64,000 bases of DNA from assembly GCA_002338715.1 (NCBI GenBank), contig DDIR01000102.1, positions 27,208-91,207 on the forward strand, read 5' to 3'. Positions within the stretch are counted from its first letter, which is position 1; each line of letters starts with the position of its first letter. The notes below the pieces were generated by a model. It was not told the DNA's origin. It did no database searches and saw only the letters and a list, made by a program, of their open reading frames with translations. The translations under genes were made by a program, and so were the position numbers. Of this stretch, positions 44,735 to 53,497 are shown one piece after another. This DNA is from Phycisphaerales bacterium UBA1845. Lineage in GTDB: Bacteria; Planctomycetota; Phycisphaerae; UBA1845.

Positions 44735-46843
44735 CTATTCTTGCGCCGCGTAATCCCACTCGCATTCGTCTGTGACCGTTTCGCCATTGGTCGTGCCGAC
44801 GGCTCGGATTGTGTTCGATCCTGTAGACAGGCTGACTTGCGACCATTCGAATAGATGGTTGCTGCTTTGCTGCGCCGGGTATGTTCGATCACCGACGGAG
44901 ATGCTCACCCGATCGCAATTGCTGTAAACCTTAACGGATATGAACTGGGAGCTGCGTTGCTTCATTCGCCGACTTGTGATGTGGACGAACGGCTCGTCTG
45001 ACCAGTTGGCTTTGTACCAGTAGAAAGCGTCTTTCTTGATCAGGCGGTCGTAGGTGACAAGTCCTTTGTCATTTCGCCCGGGCGTAGCGCCTTCGTTGCG
45101 TTGGTCGCAGGCAAAGTCAAACATGTTCCAGACAAAACTGCCCCAGATGAACGGACGCGCGCTGATCTGCCGCCAATGGCTTTCGTGGAAAACCGCCTGA
45201 TATTCCTCCGGATGCCATTGGCTGTTGTGTTGCGATTTGCGGGGCGGAAGTTCGTGGTGTTCGACATTGGCACCGGCGCCGTATTCGCTGATGGCGATTG
45301 GGACAGCCGGGTGCTTCTTGTGCATTGCGTCGACCCACGCTCCGAAATCGTCGGCTGAATCGTGATACCACCCAAAGTAGCGGTTGAATGCGACCAGTTG
45401 CGTCTGCCAGTTGGCGAGGTTCTCATCGGGGGTCGTTGCGGCGCACACGGATTTTCGGGTTGGATCTTCCGTTCTTTCGAGTTGGGCCAACTCCGTCACA
45501 ATCGGAATCGGATCAGGACCAGGTTCCCAGGGCGCGGTGATTTCATTGTGCACACCCCAGAAGCAGATCGAAGGATGGTTGTAATTCTGTCGGATCAGTT
45601 CGATGAGTTGCTGGCGGCAGTTGCTGCGAAACGAGTCGGTGTGAAAGACCCGATTGATCAACGGAATTTCAGCCCACACCACCAACCCAAGTTGATCGCA
45701 CAACGAATACGCGTAGGGGTCTTGCTGATAGTGCGCGAGGCGAACCGCGGTGCACCCCATCTCACGGATCATGGCGAAGTCTTCGTCGTGATGCTTGCGG
45801 CTGATTGCCCAACCGATGTCCTGGCGGTCCTGATGACGGTTGACGCCGCGCAGTGCGTATGACTTGCCGTTGAGCGTGAACCCATGATCCGGGTCAACGT
45901 CGAACGTGCGAATGCCGAATGATTCCTCGACGCAGTCGATTGAACGATCGCCTGCATCGAGCGTAAGCCTGGCCGTATACAGGTAGGGATCGTCAACGCC
46001 TTGCCAGAGATGCGGATTGACAACGTCGATTGAAATGGATGTCGCGGACTCACCGATCGGCACGTTTGCGACGGTCGCGTCTCTTGTTGCGACGATGTCA
46101 CCGTCACGATCGATGATATTGAGTTGAGCGCGTACGTCTGATTTTATCGAATCACGATTGCTCAGTTTGATGAATGCCGTGACCCTGGCGCTTTCGGCGC
46201 TGATTCCATTGGTTCGCAGATAAACACCGGACGATGCGTGATCCAAAGGTGAAATGCAAAGTGAACCAGTAAAGAGGAGCGACACGTCACGGTATATTCC
46301 GCCGAAAAATGTGAAGTCCGCACCGTACGGCGGCACATCTTCATGGTTGGCGTTGTCCACGACGATCATCAAATCGTTGCCTTGCCCCCAATCGACAACG
46401 TCGGTCAACTCAAGGACAAATGCGGAGTATCCGCCGCGATGTTCGCCAATGAATTGCCCGTTCACCAGGACAGTCGCGACGATGTTGGCCGCGCCGACCC
46501 TCAAGAAGACGCGCTCACCTTCGCGTCGTTGTGGAATCGAAATCCGACGCACGTAGATTCCGGTCGTTCGGAGATAGTTGGCACCGCCATCCTGACCGTC
46601 GAGCGCGTTCCAGGTGTGCGGGAGGTTGACAGCCGACGTGCTCGATGCGCGCACGTATGGAGAGCGGGGCAGTCGCATCGGCTGGACGGTGACATGCCAT
46701 CTATCGTTAATGCTCACCTGCTTGCGCACGGGGGAATATCGTTCGGCTGAGCCGGGATCGGCATTGTCGGCCCTGGCGATTTGGTATGGTCCGATTGCGG
46801 CGAATATTGCAGACAGTACGAAGTGCAAATCCTGGTTGGACAT
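44735..46843 (-). CDS. Glycoside hydrolase family 2 enzyme (beta-galactosidase/glucuronidase-like)
   Basis: A 702-residue protein. The GH2 plan is visible: a jelly-roll sugar-binding domain (LPHTWNALDGQ, YVRRISIP), an Ig-like domain, and a TIM barrel with LRGVNRHQDRQDIGW, the acid/base Glu in CFWGVHNE and the nucleophile Glu in ISEYGAGANVEHH. SFVWNMFDFACDQRN closes the barrel. A C-terminal Ig-like domain follows. The start MSNQDLHFVLSAIFAA is chosen because a weak signal peptide follows; the frame continues 38 codons upstream. It cleaves a terminal beta-glycoside; the sugar is unresolved. It follows the M1 peptidase gene by 117 bases on the same strand. Confidence 0.93.
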   Translation of the reverse strand: MSNQDLHFVLSAIFAAIGPYQIARADNADPGSAERYSPVRKQVSINDRWHVTVQPMRLPRSPYVRASSTSAVNLPHTWNALDGQDGGANYLRTTGIYVRRISIPQRREGERVFLRVGAANIVATVLVNGQFIGEHRGGYSAFVLELTDVVDWGQGNDLMIVVDNANHEDVPPYGADFTFFGGIYRDVSLLFTGSLCISPLDHASSGVYLRTNGISAESARVTAFIKLSNRDSIKSDVRAQLNIIDRDGDIVATRDATVANVPIGESATSISIDVVNPHLWQGVDDPYLYTARLTLDAGDRSIDCVEESFGIRTFDVDPDHGFTLNGKSYALRGVNRHQDRQDIGWAISRKHHDEDFAMIREMGCTAVRLAHYQQDPYAYSLCDQLGLVVWAEIPLINRVFHTDSFRSNCRQQLIELIRQNYNHPSICFWGVHNEITAPWEPGPDPIPIVTELAQLERTEDPTRKSVCAATTPDENLANWQTQLVAFNRYFGWYHDSADDFGAWVDAMHKKHPAVPIAISEYGAGANVEHHELPPRKSQHNSQWHPEEYQAVFHESHWRQISARPFIWGSFVWNMFDFACDQRNEGATPGRNDKGLVTYDRLIKKDAFYWYKANWSDEPFVHITSRRMKQRSSQFISVKVYSNCDRVSISVGDRTYPAQQSSNHLFEWSQVSLSTGSNTIRAVGTTNGETVTDECEWDYAAQE

Positions 46844-46960
46844 TGCTCCATAGCTCCATTGCTTCCGATCATACCGCCGTTCGTGCGCTTGATCCTTGCT
46901 GGGACATGGCAAACAACTGGCATATGAAAGGCATGCCAGCGACAAGCATTGCCGCAAACC

Positions 46961-49162
46961 TCATCGCCTGGCAATGTTGGGACCTTGAACCTCTTTGATA
47001 ACTGGTTTCTTTTGGGTGCGTTCGAAGTCGCGGCGGACGATGACTACGGCGTGGCCGCCTTCCTTGGCGTCGAAGACGAGAAGGCTGTTGCCGTAGAACC
47101 AGAGGATGCCGGCATTGGACAGTGACTCGGCTGAGTTGCCGTAGTAGATGGTCACGGTCTTGCCAAAGTCGTCCGGGTGACGGAAGCTGCAAAGCACCGA
47201 TTGGCTGGCTGACGCATAGTCGACGCCATCGATTTCGAACCCGTCCGCTTTGAATCGAATCGGGCACTCCGATCGTTCGATCAAGGCTTGGATCGCGGGC
47301 TGCGTGACGGCTTGGCCAACGATGACGAGGGCGTTTTGCTCCAACTGTTCGGGGCTGGGTGTTGCGACTTCGTCGGCTGGTGATTTGGCACGTTTTTGTT
47401 TGATGTCGCCCGCGAAGAGTTGGTATCCATCCCATTCGCTTTCGTCCTGAACGAGCAGTGTGTTTTTGGACCGGAGACTGCCGCCAAGCGTCGGAAGCAA
47501 TTCCTCGTCGGCCAACTTGCGGGCGACGAGGTAGTCCGGATCGAGTTCGACTTCTGTCGGATTCTTTGAACCTTCGAATTCAAAACCCGTCGACGTTTCG
47601 GTCACCGGCACGATGACATCCATGAAACTTCCGTCTGCAAAATGAACGCGCAGCGGCAGGTTGACGGAGAATGTGGGTTCATCCTGCTCGATTTCAACGT
47701 GTCCGGTTGCGGTTGCAGCGTCCAGCCAAACCCGCGTCAGCAGGAGTCGCGGCGCGCCGGCACCGTAAACCCATTGAGCATAGAAGGACTTGAGGTCAAC
47801 GCCTGAGACGTCTTCCATCGCGGTGCGCATCGTGTCCCAGTTGACGAACGTACCGGTATGCTCGTTGGTCAGCTTGCGCATCGCCCGCCAGAAATTGTCG
47901 ATTCCGATTTCACGGGCCATCATATCGAAGACCGCCGCACCTTTTTGATATCCGATGCTGCGACTCGCGCCTTCGGTCTTGCCGAAGGTTGCGAGCGGCT
48001 TGTCGTTGTCTCCCGTGATGCGGGTGAGGATGTTGCAGGCGTCGCGGCGGTTCTTGCGCGCGCCCTCGGGGTCGTCATCCAACGTATACCCGTAGAGGTT
48101 TGCGCCGAAGCTGGCGAGCGCTTCGCACCAGTTGCCGTCGTTCGGATCGACGTAGAGGCCATTGCCCCACCAACTGTGCAGGAACTCGTGATCGAGGTAA
48201 CCATGACGCAGCGCCCGGTCTTCCATGGCGATAACAGCCGGTCCGAGGAGAGTGAATGTCGGAAACGCAAAACCGGAACTGAAAAAGTTTTCGACGATCG
48301 TGAATTCGTCGTACGGATATGGACCGACCAACGGCGTGTAGCGATGGTAATAGTCCTCGGCCGCGTCGAGGAATACGTCCGCGCGTCTCTGCAATGTTGG
48401 CGCATCGGCATCGTTCGGATTCAGCAGGATCGCAAAGCGAACGCCATCCACATCGCGCGACCATTGTTGAAACTGTCCGCCGGCAATCGCCAAATCGGTC
48501 TGCGGAAAAGTGCTTTCGAATTCGAGAAATTCCGGATTCAACGCGCCGCGGTTTCGGCGGGGCGCACTCGCGACAAACTCGTAGCCGTCAACAGGTTTCA
48601 ACTTAACCGCGAAGTGGGGGAGTTCGACATGGTCGTTGTCCGACTCCGAATCAAACCTCGGATACCAAGCCGCCGACGCGAGATAGATGCCGTTCGTGCC
48701 GATGTGCGCGGAGACGCCGAAGTTATGAATCTCGCCGCGTTTCTCGCCGGCTGCGATGTCCTGCTCGAGATGCCCGGCGTATTCAACGGTTAGTTCAAAC
48801 GCATCAGGCGCTTCCGCCAGTGTGACGCGATGCCGACGATACGACGCGGTTTTGTCTGAGTCGTCGGGCGGAAGCGTGCAAATGGATTTCACCTTGGCCT
48901 TGTCGCAGCTTACGTTGTGAATCTGAAGGTCGCGGTGAAGGGCGATGTCGAATGCAAGATTTGAGGTCGCATGGGCATCCGCCGGCTCGTACAAGCGACA
49001 CCGCATTCGCGCGGTCGCATCCAGGGCATGGTGATCAGGATCGATCGCAAGCTGCAATTCGTAAGCATCCGCGCAAAGGTCAGAGGTGACCGTCGAGCAA
49101 CCGGCATTGATCAGCCCGCAAAACGAGAGCAGAAAAAGTCCACAAAACAACCGAGCACGCAT
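46961..49162 (-). CDS. M1-family metallopeptidase lipoprotein
   Basis: A 733-residue exported peptidase. The start MRARLFCGLF has GGAGG seven bases upstream and a lipobox (NAGC) follows; the frame runs 105 codons further but without these. The zinc site is HEFLHSWWGN (His325, Glu326, His329) with the third ligand in NWCEALAS. The gap to that Glu is one residue shorter than in classical aminopeptidase N, and the GAMEN exopeptidase motif is replaced by a FAFPTFTLLG segment, as in one subfamily of M1 enzymes. Catalytic Tyr lies in SRSIGYQKGAAVF. It probably degrades peptides at the outer surface. Confidence 0.92.
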   Translation of the reverse strand: MRARLFCGLFLLSFCGLINAGCSTVTSDLCADAYELQLAIDPDHHALDATARMRCRLYEPADAHATSNLAFDIALHRDLQIHNVSCDKAKVKSICTLPPDDSDKTASYRRHRVTLAEAPDAFELTVEYAGHLEQDIAAGEKRGEIHNFGVSAHIGTNGIYLASAAWYPRFDSESDNDHVELPHFAVKLKPVDGYEFVASAPRRNRGALNPEFLEFESTFPQTDLAIAGGQFQQWSRDVDGVRFAILLNPNDADAPTLQRRADVFLDAAEDYYHRYTPLVGPYPYDEFTIVENFFSSGFAFPTFTLLGPAVIAMEDRALRHGYLDHEFLHSWWGNGLYVDPNDGNWCEALASFGANLYGYTLDDDPEGARKNRRDACNILTRITGDNDKPLATFGKTEGASRSIGYQKGAAVFDMMAREIGIDNFWRAMRKLTNEHTGTFVNWDTMRTAMEDVSGVDLKSFYAQWVYGAGAPRLLLTRVWLDAATATGHVEIEQDEPTFSVNLPLRVHFADGSFMDVIVPVTETSTGFEFEGSKNPTEVELDPDYLVARKLADEELLPTLGGSLRSKNTLLVQDESEWDGYQLFAGDIKQKRAKSPADEVATPSPEQLEQNALVIVGQAVTQPAIQALIERSECPIRFKADGFEIDGVDYASASQSVLCSFRHPDDFGKTVTIYYGNSAESLSNAGILWFYGNSLLVFDAKEGGHAVVIVRRDFERTQKKPVIKEVQGPNIARR

Positions 49163-49535
49163 CGCCGATCCTCCAAGATACAAGTACGCAACGAATCGAA
49201 TTCGCAATTGCCGTAGCGAACCAAATATAACGACCAACGGCGTGATCGTCACTCTTGGCAATGGAAGGGCACCCTCGGGGGAGTATGGAAATGAATCGAT
49301 CGATAAAGTGATCATACTCCCCAGGCAGTCGATTCCGTCGTTGAGTTCCCCGACGATGACTCGTTCGTTGAACTTGGCCGCAAACACTTTGGTTTTAAAG
49401 GTTGTGAACGGCCTGGACATCCTGTGCTTGCATCGTGTGATGTCCGCCATGTCAATTCGCGATGATGCGCACGACACTACGCACTTACCGCGTCGAGGGG
49501 GACAAGAGCAGCCGCTGCCGCGCGTGCGAAGATCG
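49163..49535. other. Intergenic region with a 10-base inverted repeat
   Basis: A 373-base gap between the kinase gene's end and the peptidase gene's start, both on the minus strand. GGGGAGTATG (49278-49287) recurs inverted as CATACTCCCC (49313-49322), enclosing an ATCGATCGAT palindrome. It may end the kinase transcript or control the peptidase gene 115 bases away. No gene is seen. Confidence 0.45.
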
Positions 49536-52500
49536 CTAATTCGGTTCGTCGGTTATGGTCACACCGATGTCGCTCAGCAGCTTCGAGATTTCGGGGAGAA
49601 TGGTATTGCGGTCTTCGGGGAACATCTTATCCCGCATGGCATCGATTCGCCGGAACGTGGCAATGATTTCGTTTTCCCGATCGGTTGCGCCTCGACGAAC
49701 TGCGATAACGTCTTTCATGAAGTGAGCGTATAGGAGCGGCCAAAACTCTTTGTCGACATTTCCGGTCATGAGTTCAATGGCTTTGTTGATGGATTGCTCC
49801 GACTCGTCGAGCCGTGCCTGAGAATAGAGCGATCGTGCTATCCAAAGATGGCAGCGCCCCAGTGTGGCATCATTGGTCGATTTGTTTTCGCACCATGCCA
49901 ATAGTTCGCGGGCCAGTGGTTCCGCATCCGCCCCGCGATCGAGGTTGACCAGCGTGGATACGCTCTGTCCCAGTGCACCGGCCAACGTTGAGGTGTCAGC
50001 GAACTTTTCGCGACATATGCGAACGACAACATCCAGTTCGGACGCGGCATCTTCCAACTTGCCCGCCGACATCAATGCCTTTGCATAGGACTGCTGCATG
50101 ATGAGAGTTCGGCGGTGGTCGGGGCCCAGCACGCGCTGATATTCTGCAACCGCTTCCTTGCCCAATGGCAATGCCGCCTCATGATTTTCACTCTTAAGGT
50201 ATACGAACACCAGATCGTTGCGTGCGTCGAGCGTTCTGATGTTGTCCGGGCCCAAGGTGCGCTGCGCAATGGAAAGTGCCTCAATTCCGTACTTCTCGGC
50301 CACATTCCATCGCTTGAGTCTGGTCATCACGCGCATCCCGGAACTGAGCGCCAGAATCGTTGAGGGATGATCGGTACCCAACACGCGGCGACATCGTTCC
50401 AACGTATCCGTGACGATGGGCTCGGCGTCGTCGTAGCGGGTCATCTCGGCCAGATCGTCCGCGAGTGCGAGTTGCGCTGTCAATGTGTCCGGGTGATCGC
50501 CACCTTTCTGGGTTGCCATGGTATTGCGGATGCGCTCGAAATAGGGCAGAGCTTGTTCGTACTTCTTGCCGAGGAAGAGCGTCTGCGCGATGTTTCTCAG
50601 GACAGCAAGCGTGTCCGGATGATCCGGCCCCAGTTGCGATTCATAGTCCGCCAATACTGACTCGTATACCTCCAGCGTTTTATCCAGCGAGCGCTTTTGA
50701 AGGTAACAAGAAGCCAACTCGCTTCGGGTGGCCAGTGACGCCACGTGCTTCGGTCCGACAGTACGCTCAAGCCTTTCCAGCGTTGCAAGCAGTTCCGATT
50801 CGGCTTCGTCTGGGCGTGTTAGTTTCAGCAGGACTATGCCCAGCAGCCTTCGCGAAACCAAGGTCGCAAGGTGGTCATCGCCAAGGACGCGCTGTTGAAC
50901 TTCAATAAGTTCGCGGGCAGTTTGCTCGGCTTCTTCGTACAACCCGAGTTTCAATTGCAGCTCGCAAATCCGTTGCTTGACCGCAAGTGTGTCGGGATCG
51001 TTGTCGTCGGCAACTTGGCGGCGCGTCTCCCATTCCACACGGGCTTGGTGCAGCGACTTTTCAGGAAGTCCAATGTCGTCGTAGATTTCTGCGAGGTTGG
51101 AACGCAGTTCGGCACTGAGGTCCGGTTGATCGGAAAATCCGTCGTCGAGCGCAGTGACCGCGCGGGACATGATTGATACGTCCAGCGCTCTGTTGGCAAC
51201 GGTCGTCGCATTGATGCGGGATAGCACCTGTTCAAAAGCCTCAACTTGCGGCGCGACCGCATCACCTGCTTCATTCAAACTCGCCCGCGCTTCGGTGCGT
51301 AGGTCGGATACGATCTGCCGGCCCATTTCCTCGACATCGAGTTCCTTCAGCATCGCGGATTGATATTCGACCACAGACGTGAGCCGATCGTTGGCCGCAT
51401 GGGCAACATCGCGCTGATGACGCGCTTCGACGAGCGCGACGCCGATTCCAATGACGCCAGCCACCAAGGTCAGGAATGCGATGCAAATACCCGCCACCAA
51501 TCCCTTGTTGCGTCGAGCGAACCTGCCCAACTGATAAAACGTACTTGCGGGGCGGGCTTCGATCGGTTGAAAGGACAGGCAGCGGCGAATGTCGGCAGCG
51601 AATTGGGCGGCAGATGCGTAGCGCCGACTTCGCTCCTTTTCGATTGCCTTGGCGACGATGGTTTCCACATCACCGCGGAGTTTCCGATCGATGGCCCCGA
51701 TTGGTTCTGGATCGACCTCACGAATGACGCGGGCAGCTTCGGTGACCGGAAGGCCCGTCAGATCATGGGGCCGCTTGCGGGCAAGCAACTCGTAGAGCAT
51801 CACGCCCAATGCGTACACGTCGCAACGCGTGTCCAGATCATCTGAGTGTCCCGACACTTGTTCGGGACTCATGTAGGCCAACGTGCCCACAAGCTGACCG
51901 AATTCTGTTTGTACGGTGACGGTCTGCAAGTCCGCATCGGTGACCCGCGCGATTCCAAAGTCGAGTACTTTGGGTTGTCCGATGAAGTCCATCATCGACC
52001 CGGTCTGTGATGATGTTTGCGTAAGAACCGTGTTGTCTGCAACTTCGTGGTTTACGACCAAGACGTTGCTCGGTTTCAAGTCACGGTGGATGACGCCTTT
52101 TTGGTGGGCATGCTGAACGGCGTCACACACCCGGGCAATCAACTCAAGCCTCTGCTTTGTATCAAGCTCGTGCGAATCGGCGTATCGATCGAGGCGCTCG
52201 CCATCGATGAATTCCATCACGAAGTAAGGCTGGCGTCCTTGGGGCAAGTCGGCGATGCCGGCTTCATGTATATGAGCGATGCCGGGATGTTGAAGCTGGC
52301 CCAGAACATGCGCTTCGTGTTGAAAGCGCTTCAGCATGCCCCGGTCAATCATCCCGGGGCGCAACACCTTCAGCGCGACTCGGCGGCGCGGCGATTCCTG
52401 TTGGGCTTCGTAGATGATCCCCATACCGCCTTCGCCGATCTTCCGTGATATTCGATAGGGCCCGATTTGCTGAGGAATTTCGTCGCCGCCCGAAATGTGC

Positions 52501-52724
52501 ACGTCGTCTTCGGCGGCGAATTCCGCGATCATTCTGCCCGACTCGGCAGCCGCGACGAACGGGTCGGCTTCACCGTCACGGTGAAGCATGGATTCCACTT
52601 TACGACGTAGTTCGGCGTCGTCCGCACATTGCTCATCCAATGCGGTCGCCCGATGTTCCTGTGGAAGATCACAGAGCGCATCGAAGATGGCCATAGCGCG
52701 ACGGTGTCGCTCGGCGGCGTTCAT
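49536..52724 (-). CDS. Membrane-anchored Ser/Thr protein kinase with TPR repeats
   Basis: A 1,062-residue protein. An N-terminal helical segment (1-70) of the kind seen before planctomycete kinases is followed by a complete PknB-like kinase domain (about 88-385): glycine loop IGEGGMG (97-103), ALKV lysine (119), HRDLKPSN (213-220), DFGIAR (255-260) and SPEQ. One membrane helix lies at about 408-431, followed by an external or peripheral region of roughly twelve TPR units (about 500-1050) with recurrent LGPDHPxTL spacing. The start overlaps the stop of the ECF sigma gene (ATGA). Such kinases are thought to phosphorylate the partner sigma factor and switch it on. Confidence 0.95.
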   Translation of the reverse strand: MNAAERHRRAMAIFDALCDLPQEHRATALDEQCADDAELRRKVESMLHRDGEADPFVAAAESGRMIAEFAAEDDVHISGGDEIPQQIGPYRISRKIGEGGMGIIYEAQQESPRRRVALKVLRPGMIDRGMLKRFQHEAHVLGQLQHPGIAHIHEAGIADLPQGRQPYFVMEFIDGERLDRYADSHELDTKQRLELIARVCDAVQHAHQKGVIHRDLKPSNVLVVNHEVADNTVLTQTSSQTGSMMDFIGQPKVLDFGIARVTDADLQTVTVQTEFGQLVGTLAYMSPEQVSGHSDDLDTRCDVYALGVMLYELLARKRPHDLTGLPVTEAARVIREVDPEPIGAIDRKLRGDVETIVAKAIEKERSRRYASAAQFAADIRRCLSFQPIEARPASTFYQLGRFARRNKGLVAGICIAFLTLVAGVIGIGVALVEARHQRDVAHAANDRLTSVVEYQSAMLKELDVEEMGRQIVSDLRTEARASLNEAGDAVAPQVEAFEQVLSRINATTVANRALDVSIMSRAVTALDDGFSDQPDLSAELRSNLAEIYDDIGLPEKSLHQARVEWETRRQVADDNDPDTLAVKQRICELQLKLGLYEEAEQTARELIEVQQRVLGDDHLATLVSRRLLGIVLLKLTRPDEAESELLATLERLERTVGPKHVASLATRSELASCYLQKRSLDKTLEVYESVLADYESQLGPDHPDTLAVLRNIAQTLFLGKKYEQALPYFERIRNTMATQKGGDHPDTLTAQLALADDLAEMTRYDDAEPIVTDTLERCRRVLGTDHPSTILALSSGMRVMTRLKRWNVAEKYGIEALSIAQRTLGPDNIRTLDARNDLVFVYLKSENHEAALPLGKEAVAEYQRVLGPDHRRTLIMQQSYAKALMSAGKLEDAASELDVVVRICREKFADTSTLAGALGQSVSTLVNLDRGADAEPLARELLAWCENKSTNDATLGRCHLWIARSLYSQARLDESEQSINKAIELMTGNVDKEFWPLLYAHFMKDVIAVRRGATDRENEIIATFRRIDAMRDKMFPEDRNTILPEISKLLSDIGVTITDEPN

Positions 52725-53317
52725 GCGGTGTCTCTCAATTCATCAATGAGCCAGGCACGAACCCGACGCCATTCTTTTTCGACGGTCGACTTGGAAACGT
52801 CCAGCACGCCCGCCACCTCTTCAACGGACAAACCGCCGAAGAAACGCAACTCAACCAAACGCGCCTGGCGTTCATCCAATTGAGCAAGCCGAGTCAACGC
52901 CTCATCCAATGCCAAGAGATCGATTGCGGTATTGTGTGAAGGAGTCAAAAGGGCGGTGTTGCCCTCGCCGCTTTGCCCCCGGGCTCTTTGAGCGACGGCC
53001 CTTCGCTCAGCATGGTTGATCAGGATCTGTCGCATGGCCGTCGCTGCAACCGCGCAGAAATGTGCGCGGCTCTTCCAATCCGCATCGGCTTTTCGCACAA
53101 GACGGAGATAGGCCTCGTGAACGAGTGCCGTGGGTTGCAGCGTATGATTGGCGGGTTGTCCGCGGAAGTAAGCGCCGGCCCGGGCTCGCAACTCGGCATA
53201 GACCAAAGGTAGCAGATCATCCGCAGCCGCGTTGTCGCCGCCAGACAAACGCACCAGCAAATGCGTCGTCTCCGCAATCGTTGCGTCACTCGGGTAGTCG
53301 GACGAGTCGGTGGACAT
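52721..53317 (-). CDS. ECF sigma factor of the planctomycete STK-linked (TIGR02999-like) type
   Basis: A 198-residue sigma factor with the marker LLPLVYAELRARAGAYFRG, HTLQPTALVHEAYLRLV and FCAVAATAMRQILINHAERR of the TIGR02999 group, and region 4 at DERQARLVELRFFGGLSVEEVAGVLDVSKSTVEKEW. No anti-sigma gene is adjacent. It overlaps the downstream kinase gene by four bases, so the two are coupled in translation and probably in action. The target genes are unknown; the giant secreted-protein gene lies divergently 180 bases away and is a reasonable candidate. Confidence 0.94.
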   Translation of the reverse strand: MSTDSSDYPSDATIAETTHLLVRLSGGDNAAADDLLPLVYAELRARAGAYFRGQPANHTLQPTALVHEAYLRLVRKADADWKSRAHFCAVAATAMRQILINHAERRAVAQRARGQSGEGNTALLTPSHNTAIDLLALDEALTRLAQLDERQARLVELRFFGGLSVEEVAGVLDVSKSTVEKEWRRVRAWLIDELRDTA

Positions 53318-53426
53318 GGCAACAGTATACCGGCTCCCAAAGACCGCCGTAAGTGCTTTCCAGTTAGCGACTTACTTCCCATTGCCTCAAAAAATGAGTT
53401 TTGATTACGGGATCTAACCTTTTTGC

Positions 53427-53443
53427 CTGTTTACGGGGTGAGG
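53427..53443 (+). repeat. 17-base direct repeat, copy 1 (upstream of first giant gene)
   Basis: GCCTGTTTACGGGGTGA occurs here, 55 bases before the start codon, and again exactly at 59379-59395, 108 bases before the second giant gene. Flanks differ. Candidate shared promoter or leader element. Confidence 0.6.
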
Positions 53444-53497
53444 GCGATCGACAAGGCGTCATCGCCAAGCCGCGTCATGCACACGAAAGGGAACAAC

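Noticed and set aside
47858..48793. 311-codon plus-strand open frame inside the M1 peptidase gene
   Set aside because: Antisense to the zinc-binding region of the peptidase; composition is a mirror of the real gene.
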